The position numbers and the translations under genes were made by a program. Below the pieces are notes generated by a model, which saw only the letters and a program-made list of their open reading frames with translations, was not told the origin of the DNA and searched no databases. DNA of 64,000 bases from Phaenicophaeus curvirostris (lineage: Eukaryota; Chordata; Aves; Cuculiformes; Cuculidae): positions 64,941,885 to 65,005,884 of the forward strand of contig NC_091396.1 in assembly GCF_032191515.1 (NCBI RefSeq). Reading direction: 5' to 3'. This document shows, piece after piece, positions 21,546 to 33,099 of this stretch (the first letter of the stretch is position 1; each line of letters starts with the position of its first letter).

Positions 21546-22677
21546 AAATGCTTCTGGAATAATACAGTTAAAAGTTCTACCCACGTACTTTGTAGTTTGT
21601 CCCCCTTTTCCTGCCATTACGTTCCTCCGGGTGCTTCAGGTGGGAGCTTCACCATGGGGGTGTCACAGCGAGTGTCAGCATCGGTTGTCCTTTACTGGGA
21701 TATGATATCCGTGATGATGACTTCTTCTTATTCACTACTTAGAGTCGTTCCTGTGTGTTTTTCAACACACTTTTATACCTTTTTCCCTTCTTCATCGGTC
21801 CTCAGCTCTGCATCCCAATTTACCCTATATTTAATTCTATTTCAGAGTGTCTGAAATGCAGAAAACGGAGATGCTGGTCTCTTGGTTACCCCAGAAACCA
21901 GTTTTATCCATCTTTAGCTCTGCGTTTCTTCAACGGTCAATGGGTGAGCTATGTAGAGGTATGGGGTGTCCCATGCCAGCTTGTGCCCATCTCTGGTGCC
22001 TACGTCCCTGCATCCCTACTTCTCAAAGCCTCTGCTGTTGTAACAGGTCTGGATTTCTCTGCTTTTGAGTGTGTTTGTGATGTGTTTGAGTGTTCTTATA
22101 CCTAGAAGAACCGCTCGTTACTGCTATTTGTGTAAAACTATGGGTGCACCGTACAAAGATAAACAAAAGTAAACCAAATTAGCTGCAGACAGCTGGTCAA
22201 TTCGAAAAGCTGCTGTCACGGCTAAACCAAGTAAGAGAGAGCTGCAGGCAGGTCAGGAGGAGTTCAGGCAGAGCAGAGCTGAGGCTGTGCAAACTTAAGG
22301 CAAAGCTGATGGCCTCTAGCGAGTGATGACAATACCCTGTAACGGGGCTACACGGGATGCCCACTGTTTGCTGTATGTAGCAATACTGCAAACTTTCTGC
22401 TGGTGGAGCCAATGCTTGGCCAAGTCGCAATGTCAGTGCATAGGATTAAGAGAAAGATACGTGAAATAGGTGAAATGGAGGGGTAAACCACCTCATTTAG
22501 AGAACAGTGGTTGTTGTCAGGATACTGTCTTTGGTGCTTCTTTTGTTAACTCACAAGTATGAAAGTGTCATGGCCAGTTTTGTTGTTGGCTTGTAGCATT
22601 GACTGCAGGAGAGACTCCATATCCGTCTTCTTTGGTTTCCTCAAAGCTAGAAGTTACAACAGTGATGGTTGACCCCA
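21546..22677. other. Unique sequence, no gene recognised
   Basis: Overlapping open frames of 70-116 codons (21525-22105) lie on the same strand in different frames. They have no recognisable domain and no clear splice sites. Confidence 0.5.
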
Positions 22678-22909
22678 CGCCAGGGAGGTTTAGATTGGAT
22701 ATTAGGAAAAATGTCTTTACTGAAAGAGTGGTGAAGCACTGGAAGAGTCTGCCCAGGGCAATGGTGGAGTCTGTCACTGCGAGGGTTTGTATAGCTATCG
22801 TGCTTCGGGACACGGTTTAGTAGACATGGTGGTGTTGGGCCGATGGTTAGGCTGGATGGTCTTAGTGGTCTTTTCCAACCTTAATGATTCTATGAGTCTA
22901 TGATTCTAG
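22678..22909 (+). mobile_element. CR1 LINE 3' end, group D
   Basis: It has the coding-end block GRFRLDIRKNVFTERVV (within 22680-22740), then 'acacggtttagtagacatgg', 'cttttccaaccttaatg' and the tail 'attctatgagtctatgattct'. It is 5'-truncated. Confidence 0.94.
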
Positions 22910-23221
22910 TTTGCTTTGGAATTAAAAGATACACTAAAAACCATTTTTCTGCTGCTTTTCGAAGCAGCTTTCCCACCAGACTTAGATTTTCCCTTTCAAG
23001 CTCTGTTATTTTCCTTGCCTACAAAATGTAGCACCACGGTCTTCTCCCTCCTGGACAGGGGAGAGCAGAAAGGAAGCCTGAATTTCCATTTCTAGTCTGT
23101 TCTGCACCAAATGAGGAGGAGCCAAGCAGTGCATTTTTTTCTAATCCCTACCTTCTCAGATGCTGAGATGTAAGAAGTTTGCAAGTTGGTACTGAAGTTC
23201 TTTAATTTGCTTTTTTACCGT

Positions 23222-23288
23222 AGAGTCATAGAATAGCTTGGTTTGAAAAGACCTTTGACATCATTGAGTCCAACTGTACCTGGGAGCC
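23222..23288 (-). mobile_element. CR1 tail fragment
   Basis: The reverse complement 'agagtcatagaatagcttgg' is followed by 'aaaagacctttgacatc' and 'gagtccaactgtacc'. It is about 65 bp, group B or D. Confidence 0.88.
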
Positions 23289-24156
23289 CTGGAGATCTGG
23301 AAGTGATGATGGTCACGCCAGGTAATGGAATAAGTGGCTGCTGCGAACATGGGACAGGAACCACACAAGCCTTGACTCCTTTTATTTAAGGAAACAAAGG
23401 ACAATCATCTAGAGCACAGCATTAATAGACAGAAGGTGGCTGCGTTATAGCCATATGATTGATTTTTCAGGCTCTCCTATGTGTGAGGACCTCATTTCTG
23501 CTCACATGCAGGACTGCATTGGAGCAGAAAACTCAACGCTACACTCAGAGTTTAGGAAGCTACTTTTGAAAATTGGACATCTGGCGTTGATGAGGTTGTT
23601 AGTGCTACTTGTGAGCGGAACACATTGCTTTTCCCAAGGGCGGCGATGCATTATGATTCTTCTGTTCATTAAGCAGAATATTTTCCCAGTTTAATATCAT
23701 AATAGTCATAATTGCTCTGCTCATAAGGACCAAGGTTTGCTAAATTCAAATCATGCAATGGATGCAAAACCCACATAAGAGTATTTTATCACTGATGCTA
23801 TAAAGACTTCCCTATAGCAAACATATTTTTATGCTCTGAAAACAGCTTCAGAAGATTAACAGAAAACATCATAAAAATACTCCTTAAATTAAAGATTGCA
23901 TTGATTTTAGTGGTTTACCTTTCCCCCATTCTAGCAATAAAGACACGATGATGTTTACATGGTTTCCAAACTATAAAGCATTTGCTTTTCATTATTTCTC
24001 CTATCTCATAATGTAGAGTTGTGTTTATCTATAACTCAATACATTTCAACAAAAGGCCTGACATTTAAGTGAGTGCTGATAGGAAGAAAAGAAAAACCAC
24101 AGGAAGTGGTTTATAAACAAATTAATGGGATTACTGCAAGAAAATTAATTGGAAAT
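23289..24156. other. Unique AT-rich sequence
   Basis: No gene recognised. The part 23700-24060 is strongly AT-rich and free of simple repeats; it could be old noncoding sequence. Confidence 0.5.
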
Positions 24157-24331
24157 CATAGAATCATGGAATGGTTTGGTTTGGGTTGGGTTGGAAGGGA
24201 CCTCAAAGCCCATCCAGTTCCACCCGCTGCCATGAGCAGGGACACCTCCCACTGGATCAGGTTGCTCCAAGCCCCATCCAGCCTGGCCTTGAACACCTCC
24301 AGGGATGGGGCAGCCACCCCTGCTCTGGGCG
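24157..24331 (-). mobile_element. CR1 3' end, group A
   Basis: It begins 'catagaatcatggaatgg' on the left. The normal 'ggtttgggttgg' has expanded by slippage at 24173-24195. It ends abruptly after 'ccctgctctgggc'. Confidence 0.95.
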
Positions 24332-25102
24332 TTTATCAGCTACTCAATATTAATTATTATAAACTTTGCATATATAATTCTTTAGACATAAACCAATGAC
24401 CATGTCTGGGACTAAGTCTGGATGCAGCTACATCTAGAATCCTCTTGGAGGAGTTTAGAAAGCAAGGGGGTTGGTTTTGAACCTTGTGACTCAATGGGAG
24501 GGTATCCCTTGCCCTTTTGCACCTCCATTCTCTCAATAAATCATGCTAACTCAATTCCCACTCAATTTTCCTCTGCATGTTTCTTCCACGCAGTAATTAA
24601 TAGAGTGAACCTTATCATTGAACTTATTGACCCTTATTAAACCACCGTTAGACTTCATTAAATTCCATGGAATTTATTGAACTCTGTCAAATTATCATTC
24701 TACCTCAGTATATGAAATAAATTGTCATTCTACCTCAATAAAACATATTGCTGCTTCTCTCTTTTGAGTGAAGTGCATTCCATTCATCCATGACAGGCAT
24801 GCAGTTATCTCCCTGTATCCCAGTCCCATCCCTTGGCTTCTGGGAGGTCTATGGGGCCAAAGCCACCATTCTCGTGTTTTGCCTTAGTGTCTTCCTGATA
24901 GACCTGTCCCACTGGGGCAAGGAAAGTGAGGACAATTAATTACAGCAGAAAATAATTACAGCCGCAGCACACTTGAATGAACCAGGGACTTCTCATGCAT
25001 TTCACTTGCTGGTAGACAGGAACATGGTATTATGGGTTATTTGTTAGTGCTCTGGAGTTTTAAGGTATGTATGGGAAATAGTCTGCAGGACACTGTCCTC
25101 TG
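24332..25102. other. Unique sequence, no gene recognised
   Basis: AT-rich, with a local partial duplication near 24690-24740 ('attgtcattctacctcaata' resembles the text just before it). Nothing else seen. Confidence 0.5.
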
Positions 25103-25660
25103 TAGAATCACAGAGTGGTTTGGGTTGGAAGAGACCTCAAAGCCCATATGGTTCCCCCCGCCTACCATGGGCAGGGACACCTCCCACTGGATCAGGTTGC
25201 TCCAAGCCCCATCCAACCTGGCCTTGAACACCTCCAGGGATGGGGCAGCCACCACTGCTCTGGGCAACCTGGGCCAGGGCCTCACAACCCTCACAGCAAA
25301 ATATTTCTTTCTAAGATCTCATCTCACTCTCCCCTCTTTCAGCTTCAAACTGTTTCAACTTCAAACTGTTCCCCCTGTTCCATCCTTGCCCTCCCTGATC
25401 CAGAGCCCCTCCCCAGCTTTCCTGGCACCCCTCTCAGTACTCAAAGCTGCTGGACAGTGGAGTAGAGGGGGAGAATCCCCTCTCTCATCCCGCTGATCAC
25501 ACAGGCCATATTTCTTTTTATGCAACCCAGGACTCAGCTGGCTTCTGGTCTGAAGGCACACATTGTCAGCTCATGCTGATCCTCTCATCCAGCAGCACCC
25601 CCAAGTCCTTCTCCTTAGGGCTGCTTTCAATCCATGAGTTTTGGTAGCTTGAAAATGGTA
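25103..25660 (-). mobile_element. CR1 LINE reaching upstream ORF2 blocks, group A
   Basis: The 3' end is at the left ('agaatcacagagtggtttggg'). The coding end follows to about 25450. After a gap in the expected sequence, upstream blocks appear: 'gctcatgctgatcctctc' and, read on the minus strand, WIESSPKEKDLGVLLDERISMS near 25566-25640. The middle of the ORF2 end is therefore missing. A 16-bp local duplication lies at 25343-25370. Confidence 0.92.
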
Positions 25661-26657
25661 GGTTGTAAAAAATCCCTGGTCTCTGGTCTTCATATATTAC
25701 ATGTTGCCCCTGTGTTGGCCCTATGGGACAACTCCCCCCTGCAGTTACAGCAATATATGCAGCCGTGCTATGGCCGCGGTCTGCTGCCAAGCACCCTGTG
25801 CTGAGCACCACGGCTGGAGAACCTCTCTGGCTTTATTTGCTGGATTTATTGCTGTGCTCAGACACCCATTTCATTAACAGATGGCAGAGAAACTATTTAA
25901 TTGTCTCCTGTGCTCTGAGGGTTAGTGGTTTTAATTGCATTTAGGTGGTTTAATGTATTAAAAGTTATGATTTTAATGTAAAGAGCGGTGCCCTTAGAAG
26001 GAATGGCTGGTGTTTTCTTGTACCTGCTTTGAGTCAGCATGGGGAGGCTGCTGCAGAGACGAAAGTGCTGGAGAAGATAGAATTTGTGCTATTCTGCGGA
26101 AACAAAGTTGGTTCAGTGCTGTGGCGCAGCAGTTACTCACTCCCTGCCCAGCCTGCCAGGGTGTGGGATCACTGCTGGCTTAGAAATGTCATAGATATTC
26201 CCTCTCCTGATTAAAGACGTGATGCCAGTGGGTTGCATGGGCAGCCTCACCTTTTCAAGGAAGGATATGCCCGTCTCAGCAGGATTGCAGCGGAGCTTTG
26301 TTCAGGTATCGCTCATTGTCTGTGGTTTGTGGGAGACCCAGGGGATGGGAGAGGGACGCCAGGGGCTGGGGCTGAGGCTGCCAAACTCTGCTAAGTCTTG
26401 GCTTCCCCAAGTCTTGGCTTCCCCATCTCTTGGGGGAAAAAATTCCCCCCTGACTTCCATGTCATTTGATCTAAATATTTTTTCACCTGCTCTGAGATTT
26501 CCCAGCAAGCTAATTTAACTCGGAGGGGTTAGCCAGGTCCAGAGGAAAAAAGCCAACCTCTTCTTCCAAAGGGAAACCCCTGCCTGAACACCAAAGCGGG
26601 CAGAGTGTGCAGAAGTGGCACCATCTGTTAATTAGCTCTGAAAACCCTCTGGTCTTT
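25661..26657. other. Unique sequence, no gene recognised
   Basis: Open frames of 60-100 codons on both strands carry no known domain. A 'cttggcttccccaagtcttggcttcccca' type duplication lies near 26397-26425. Confidence 0.5.
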
Positions 26658-26920
26658 TATAGAATCATGGAATCATAGAATTCCTAGGTTGGAAAAGACC
26701 TTTGAGATCATCACGTCCAACTGTAGCTGTCTACCACTAAATCCTATCCCTAATCACTTCATATACCTCCAGGGAAGGTGACTCAACCACCTCCCTGGGC
26801 AGCTTGTTCCAGTGCACAATGACCTTTCTGTGAAAAATTTTTTCCTTCTTGGAGTGAGGGGCCCAAAACTGACCCAAGGATTTGAGGTGCAGCCTCACCA
26901 TTGCCGAGTCCAGTGCTTAT
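26658..26920 (-). mobile_element. CR1 LINE with internal deletion, group B
   Basis: The tail side reads 'tagaatcatggaatcatagaattcc'-like sequence at the left. The coding end runs to 'ctgtgaaaaattttttcc' near 26850. It then joins directly to the much more upstream block 'ttcttggagtgaggggccc', so the intervening roughly 200 bp are gone. Confidence 0.9.
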
Positions 26921-27429
26921 GTCGTCTGCTCATCGCTGCTTGGGAGACGAAGCAGGATCGAAGAACTGACCTTGCTTCTTCTCTGCAGTTTTTACACTCT
27001 CAAGTAATTTAAAGGGTAAAGAAAAGGTCCCTTAACGGTTCCAGCTCTTAACAATTACTCATTGTATGAGTTGTACCTCCCCAAGACAGCTCGCCTAACA
27101 AATGAATCTGTGGTGCTGATATCGGGTTCTTTGGAAAATTACTAAAGATTTTCAATTATACATGCTCCTTTCCCAAAGTTTAAAATGATATGTGCATGCA
27201 TTATGGACTTAAATTAATATTTGAGCTATTAATTGGAGATTGCACTTGGCAGCAAGTTATTTTTTGTGGTGCAGTGCTCATGTACCTAGAGATAATATGA
27301 TGACTGCATTTATAGCAGCTTATAAATAAATAAAAATAAATGTAATTCTTCAAGAACTACTCGTATTGAGCTATCAAAATGAATCAACTTGATTGCAGCG
27401 ACTTTTGCTCTCTGACTTTGCCTTTTCAT

Positions 27430-27622
27430 TCCAGAAAGAGTGGTGAAGTCCTGGCAGAGGTTGCCCAGGGCAGTGGTGAAGTCACCATTCTTGGAAGGGT
27501 TTAACAAGCATGTAGACCTGGCACATGAGGACATGGTTTAGTAGGTGCGGGGAGGTTGGGTTGATGTTTGGACTTGATCTTAGAGGTCTTTTCCAGCCTT
27601 AATGATTCTGTGATGCTATGGT
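27430..27622 (+). mobile_element. CR1 3' end, group D
   Basis: It starts at 'ccagaaagagtggtgaagtc', then has 'acatggtttagtaggtgcg' and 'cttttccagccttaatg'. It ends with 'attctgtgatgctatg'. Confidence 0.93.
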
Positions 27623-27987
27623 TTCGCCTGGTGCCTCTCCATGCCTTCCTTCTGGACCTGGGAGGAATATCTCCAGTGTTTTCAAGGTGTCCAACACACG
27701 AGCAGCGCTACAGCTTTTTTAGTGTCCCATTTTTGTGCTGCGAACAAGGGTTGGTGAACTTAATTCCTTTCTCATGTTTGTGCATTATCAGGGAGCAAGC
27801 TGCTCTTTTTATGCCTTCACAAATACCTGCCTGGAGCTCAAGCCTGTATTGAAGAGGGCTGTTATCTGTATTCACCATTAATTAGGTGAAGACTCTACTA
27901 ATTGGCAAAGCATTGTTCCAAAGGTTTATCAGATAATCTGAGCTCTGTAGGTAGGGAAATCTTCTTTCACTTGTGAATTATTAGTGG

Positions 27988-28015
27988 ACATTTAGGAAGA
28001 AATGTTTTCCTGAGA
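27988..28015 (+). mobile_element. Isolated CR1 box, tentative
   Basis: A short stretch, 'gacatttaggaagaaatg' followed by 'ttttcctgagagg', looks like the CR1 box found again at 28200-28228. It lies 45 bp upstream of a CR1 copy and out of the usual order. It may be a separate scrap or a rearranged piece of the same copy. Confidence 0.5.
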
Positions 28016-28057
28016 GGAATTGCCACTTAAACAAAACCAACCGCGAGCCCCTAGACA

Positions 28058-28400
28058 AGAAGAGGCTCTGGGGAGACCTTAGAGCAGCTTCTAGTGCTGA
28101 GGGGCTCTGGGAATGCTATGAAGGGGCTCTTGATCAGGGAGGACAGGGAGAGGACATGGTGGAATGGTTTTCAGCTGAAAGAGGGGAGATTGAGATGAGA
28201 TCTTGGGAAGAAATGTTTTGCTGTGAGGGTGGGGAGGCCCTGGCCCAGTGGTGGCTGCCCCATCCTTGGAGGTGTTCAAGGCCAGGTTGGATGGGGCTTG
28301 GAGCCACCGGATCCAGTGGGAGGTGTCCCTGCCCATGGCAGGGGGTGGAACTAGATGGGTTTTAAAGTCTCTTCCAACTTTAACCATTCTATGATTCTAC
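28058..28400 (+). mobile_element. CR1 LINE, group A
   Basis: It begins at 'agaagaggctctggggagac' and includes 'gaaatgttttgctgtgagg' and the 3' UTR 'cccatggcagggggtgg'. The tail is 'attctatgattctac'. The 'gttgcccagagca' box is deleted in the coding end. Confidence 0.94.
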
Positions 28401-29344
28401 AATTTTATAAGTCTTGCCTGGCTGTGGAGCTGATATTTGCTGTTTGGCAGGAGCACGGTGGAAGGCGCCTGGCAAAGCTCTTTGCATGCTTGTCTAAATC
28501 AGTTATCAGTTATGCAACCAGGATACGTACATGAGAGGGGGAAAATATCAACTCACAGGAGTAATTTAATTAGCAAGTGAAATCATTCCCATGTGTCAGC
28601 TGTGTTTTAGGAAGACAAAAACTCTCGCTAAACTGTTTTCTGGGGCTGCTTGTGTCACTCATAAGGGCTGCTTAAACCCAAGAAGGCCATTAGAATCTTT
28701 CACACGGTGCCTTTCTGTCCTGGTCCCCATGAAGTGCTCTCAAACTTGACGTGTTTTTGATCCATCAGTCCAAACAGCTCTTGCAGCAGCAGATTTATAA
28801 GCGAGCATAGATATCTCTGGGGCTGTCAGAAGATACAAGTGGCTGCTTTTATTAATCAAAGCTGTTAACAGCCATTTTCTCCAACATCTCCTCAAACAAA
28901 ATCCACTTCAGCCCCCTCTGGTCATGGAAAGGAGCTCTTTTCTTAAATGGAAAGGGGAGGAGCTCTGTTTAAAGCAGTGCAGGTGGTGATACTATGTGCT
29001 GCACGCTAAACGTTTTCACTGAAGAGAAGGGAGGTGTGTGTGTTCCGAACCTCTACGTTTTTCTACCTCTCTTCATTTCTGTATTAATTATTCAAGCCGT
29101 TATGAAACAGGATATACCTGGAGAAATCAAAGCACCATTGCAGGGAGCAAAATGAATCAAAGCTCACTTCAGAGCAGGACTAAAACACAGGCAAGACCTC
29201 AGGAAGAGCCGGGGTACATAAACTAAACTCCTGCTTCTTGGCCCTGTTCATCTGTCCAGATGGACCTTGTGGCTCTCCTGCTCAACACAACCACAACTGA
29301 TGGTTTGAATGCTCCCCTGTGCAGCTGAACTGTGTTTGGTTTTA
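28401..29344. other. Unique sequence, possible conserved noncoding part
   Basis: No gene recognised. The stretch 28740-28910 is repeat-free with a balanced composition; conservation could be tested there. Nothing else seen. Confidence 0.4.
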
Positions 29345-29814
29345 GGCCCCTCACTGCAAGGAAGACATTGAGGTCCTGGAGTGCATCCAGAGAAGAGAAT
29401 GCAGCCAGTGAAGGGGCTGGAGAACAAGTCTTACGAGGAGCGGCTGAGGGAACTGGGGTTGTTTAGCCTGAAGAAAAGGAGGCTGAGAGGAGACCTCATC
29501 ACTGTCTAAAACTGCCTGAAAGGAGATTGTGGTGAGGTGGGTGCTTGTCTCCCAAGTGACATGTGATAGGATGAGAGGGAATGGCCTCAAGCTGCACCGG
29601 GGAGGTTCAGATTGGACATTAGGACAAACTTTGCTTGAAATGGGTTCTCAAGCACTTGCAGAGGCTGCCCAGGGAGGTGGTGGAGTCACCATTCCTGGAG
29701 GTGTTTAAAAGATGGGTAGATGAGGTACTTGGGGATATGGTTTAATAGTGGACAGCTATGGCTGGACTTGATCTCAACGGTCCTTTCCAACTTAGAGATT
29801 CTATGATTCTATAT
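29345..29814 (+). mobile_element. CR1 LINE, group B, about 470 bp
   Basis: It begins at 'aggcccctcactgcaagg' and runs through the 'gaacaagtcttacgaggag' and 'tttagcctgaagaaaagg' blocks. The 3' end has 'tgtttaaaagatgggtag' and the tail 'attctatgattctat'. Frameshifts break the ORF2 end. Confidence 0.95.
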
Positions 29815-30586
29815 CTGCATGTGCGCTCTTGGATAAGGAATTGGAGATAGGAATTCTGTTGGCAGTGGAGACATGGGACACCAGTGCCCAGAGGATGGGT
29901 AAATATCCCTGTGTCTCAATCCTTTCTCTGCAGAGGGGCAGCTCTTTGTGTGTCCAAGACACAGGATCATACACTGGGTTTGGAGAGGTCCTCCTACCTG
30001 GTGGTAGACCAATATCCTACTTCCATATCTCTGTCTTCTCTTGTATAGAAAAATCCAAATTGAGCTACTGAGATGCAAAACAGCAGCAGGGAATTGTTTT
30101 GGGGCCAGCATCATTGTGTTTTCCTTGAATCAAGGTATTTAGCCATCCCATGGAGGAGCTGTTAACAACTTGTCTGTGAACCACCCTGCAAGTTCCCTTC
30201 TCCTCTCTTTTCTGCAGTGTTCGGGTGCTTGAGGGTGCTTGTCCACGTGAAGATGTTGGTGCAGGGTCTTTAAGGGCAGGCTTGTTGGCTCTGCTAGGGC
30301 TAAACAAAAAGAAAAGGTTATAAATTACTGTTTGCCATTTTTCACTTTGATCTCATATTTAAGTGGTTTGAGATTTGGAGTCCATTCAGCAGTTGAGATG
30401 TTGCCTAGTTACCATTTTTGATATCACAGAGAAAGAATAAATAAAATGACATTTTAATATTAAATGCTATGGCTTGAGAATTGCAGATACGCTCCCTGCT
30501 CATCAGCCAGCCAAGGCAGAAATCCTTTTTTGAAGAAGCTCGTATTCTTCCCAGGAGACTTTGAAAACCACCCTTTTTAATTTGAC
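29815..30586. other. Unique sequence, no gene recognised
   Basis: Open frames on both strands near 29809-30307 overlap without recognisable domains. Confidence 0.5.
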
Positions 30587-30631
<45 letters not shown>

Positions 30632-30674
30632 CCTACCTACCTACCTACCTACCTACCTACCTACCTACCTACCT
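30587..30674. repeat. Two-block tetranucleotide microsatellite (ATCT)11(ACCT)11
   Basis: Eleven exact ATCT units (30587-30630) are followed without interruption by eleven exact ACCT units (30631-30674). The units differ by one T/C change. The right flank continues as an imperfect 'atgtatttgtatttattta'. Long uninterrupted arrays like this are usually length-variable between individuals. Confidence 0.97.
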
Positions 30675-30923
30675 ATGTATTTGTATTTATTTATTACAAC
30701 AGTCACTGCCTTGCATTTGCTCTGCAGTAGGGAATGGAGACTGGGTGTTGTTGGCAAGGCCCATGAACCCCAAACATAAATTCTTTCTAAAAGCACGCTG
30801 GGCATAGGGAAGTCCAGCAGTGTGGTAGCCACCACTCTAGCTGTTCCTCACTGTTGTGGAGTCCTGCTTTGCAGTGCTCTGTTTTGAACCACCTTCTGAC
30901 CTGGGAAAGGATTGTGCCGCTGG

Positions 30924-31447
30924 ACTCAGCACTGGTAAAGGCTGCTGCTCAAATTCTGGGTTCAGTTTTGGGCCCCTCACACCAAGAAGGACATTGAGGG
31001 GCTGGAGAGGGTCCAGGGAAGGGAAGAGAGCTGGGGAAAGGACTAGAGAACAAGGTTTATGAGGAGCCATTGAGGGACCTGGGGTTCTTAGCCTGGAGAA
31101 AAGGAGGCTGAGGGGAGACCACATCACTGTCTACAACTACCTGAAAGGAGATTGTGGTGAGGTGAGTGTTGGCCTTTTCTCCCAAGTGACAGGTGATAGG
31201 ACAAGAAGAAATCGCCTCAGCTTGCACCAGAGCAGGTTCAGATTGGACATTATGAAAAACATCTTCACTGAAAGAGTTCTCAGGCCCTGGCAGAGGCTGC
31301 CCAGGGAGGTGGTGGGGTCCCCATCCCTTAAAAGATGGGCTTAAAAGATGGTTAGATGAGGTGCTCAGGGATCTGGTAGAGCTGTACAGTTGGGTTTGAT
31401 GATCTCAAAGGTCTTTTCCAACCTAGCGATCCTATTCTATGATTTTA
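30924..31447 (+). mobile_element. CR1 LINE, group B, about 520 bp
   Basis: It starts in the 'actcagcactggtaaagg' block and continues 'gttttgggcccctcacacc'. It then covers all ORF2-end boxes, including RFRLDIMKNIFTERVLRPWQ. A small rearrangement duplicates 'ttaaaagatggg' at 31328-31350. The 3' end is 'cttttccaacctagcgatcc' with tail 'tattctatgatttt'. Confidence 0.95.
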
Positions 31448-31880
31448 TAAACTCATCACACTCACTGCAATGCATTGCAGACTTCCCCAAAAGCTGCCTT
31501 AGGATAGCAAACTGTGGTTCAGTGATGACTATTTGTGGGCAATGCTTTCTTTTGAGTTTGCTCTTGACTGCTGACCCTATTTCATCTTCAGTGCCTTGTA
31601 ACATAAGAATTAGGCATTCTTCTTGCTCCCCAAACCTGACATTTGTGGAGAAGGGCACGTGGTTTTGAGAAATCTTTCATTCTGCAGCAGCTGTCTAATC
31701 AGCAAAAAGGTGAACATCAATGCGGGCACATTGGAAATTTCTTGGGGTCCTGCCTGATGGTTGAGAATCTTTAGCAATGACATATTTAGCACATCTGGCA
31801 TGCAGGAGATGTCACACTCTATCCCTCCATCAGCCCATTATGAACTCTACTGAAAGTGCTAGAGGAGCAGAATATGAGGC

Positions 31881-32152
31881 AAAGAATCATAGAATCATAG
31901 AATCACAGAATGGTTTTGTGTTTTAGTGTTTGATGGGAACGGTTGGACTCGATGATCCGGTGGGTCTCTTCCAACCTGGTTATTCTGTGATTCTGTGATT
32001 CTGTGTTGGAAGGGACATTAAAGCCCATCCATTTCCAACCTCTGCCATGGGCAGGGACACCTCCCGCTGCACTAGGCTTCTCTAAGCCCCATCCAACGTG
32101 GACTTGAACACCTCCAGGGGTGGGGCAGCCACCACTGCTCTGGGCAACTTAA
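31881..32152 (-). mobile_element. CR1 3' end, group A, interrupted by a nested CR1
   Basis: The tail side has three ATTCTATG-type units ('aatcatagaatcatagaatcac' region, 31884-31907). The host sequence is interrupted after 'agaatggtttt' and resumes at 32006 with 'ttggaagggacattaaagc'. It runs on to 'tgctctgggcaactt'. The interruption is the group C piece at 31917-32005. Confidence 0.93.
31917..32005 (+). mobile_element. Nested CR1 3' end, group C
   Basis: About 88 bp of group C 3' UTR in the opposite orientation to its host: 'gttttagtgtttgatggg', 'gatgatccggtgggtctc', and exactly three ATTCTGTG units (31982-32005). It is nearly identical to the end of the copy at 12280-12568. TGTG occurs at both edges, but the right one is also part of the tail, so a target duplication is unclear. 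Confidence 0.93.
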
Positions 32153-32383
32153 TTTTCACAGTAAAGCCCAAATACACTTGGTTACCAGAACAAACTCACT
32201 AAAAAGCCCAAACATGTCTACTGGAGGAGACTGAAGAAAGGGAAATTATAAGACAAAATAGTTCTGAGAGAAGAAGTTTCTCCTCCTGTTTGTTGTTAAT
32301 GTCATTAAAAAGTAGCACCCAGTGGGTTCTCTACAGATGAGAGAATGAGAGAGGGAAGTCAAGACAAAACATGCGAGCAGAGA

Positions 32384-32448
32384 AGATGGAACTGGATGGT
32401 CTTTGAGGTCCCTTCCAACCCAACCCAAACCATTCCATGATTCGATGA
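32384..32448 (+). mobile_element. CR1 tail fragment, group A
   Basis: About 65 bp: 'gatggaactggatggtc', then 'cttccaacccaacccaaacc' with one extra 'aaccc' unit, then 'attccatgattcgatga'. Confidence 0.9.
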
Positions 32449-33099
32449 ATCCTGAGATTCCTTTGTGTAAGAAAATGCAGCAAGAAATGCAGAAAAAGAG
32501 ATTAATTACAGAGTTCAGCAAGTACTTCGTAATCAAGAATTATAAACTCAGGGAAGTTTCAGCTGGTATTTATATTCAAGAGAAATCTATGAACTGGTAA
32601 GAAACACATAGCTCAGGAATCTGAAGTGCCTTTCAAATGATTAGCAGTGAGATATAGAGACACTGAAACACTTGAACAGTACGGCTGTTGCAGGCTGTCA
32701 TCGTATCACTTAATATCTGGCAGGAGGAAGCACTACATCAGATGCTGAAGATAACACTAATTCACCAAAGGCTTTCGATTGATTTTAATTCCTGCAGCAA
32801 CATAAAGTGATGAGAAAGCTCCATCACAGCCAGGCGATACCAGTGAATCTTCCCCTAAACATTAACAGCAACGTATAAATATCCGTATATATAAATAGCT
32901 ATAAGACATAGAGATTTTAAAAGCTTGCAGTGCATGTTTTCCAGCAACTAGAAATATAGTGTAGAAGGATTTTTCTGGGTTTCTTGGTAGTGAATCAGAG
33001 TATCGATTGGTCTCTGGTACAAGGAAATTTTCAGGCAAAATTCTCTGGGGTTCTGGAGTTGTGGGTGAAGGCATGGATTCATCATTTAAGAGTAAAATT

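Noticed and set aside
30561..30779. Frame encoding repeated IYLS and YLPT units
   Set aside because: It is a translation of the ATCT/ACCT microsatellite, not a protein.
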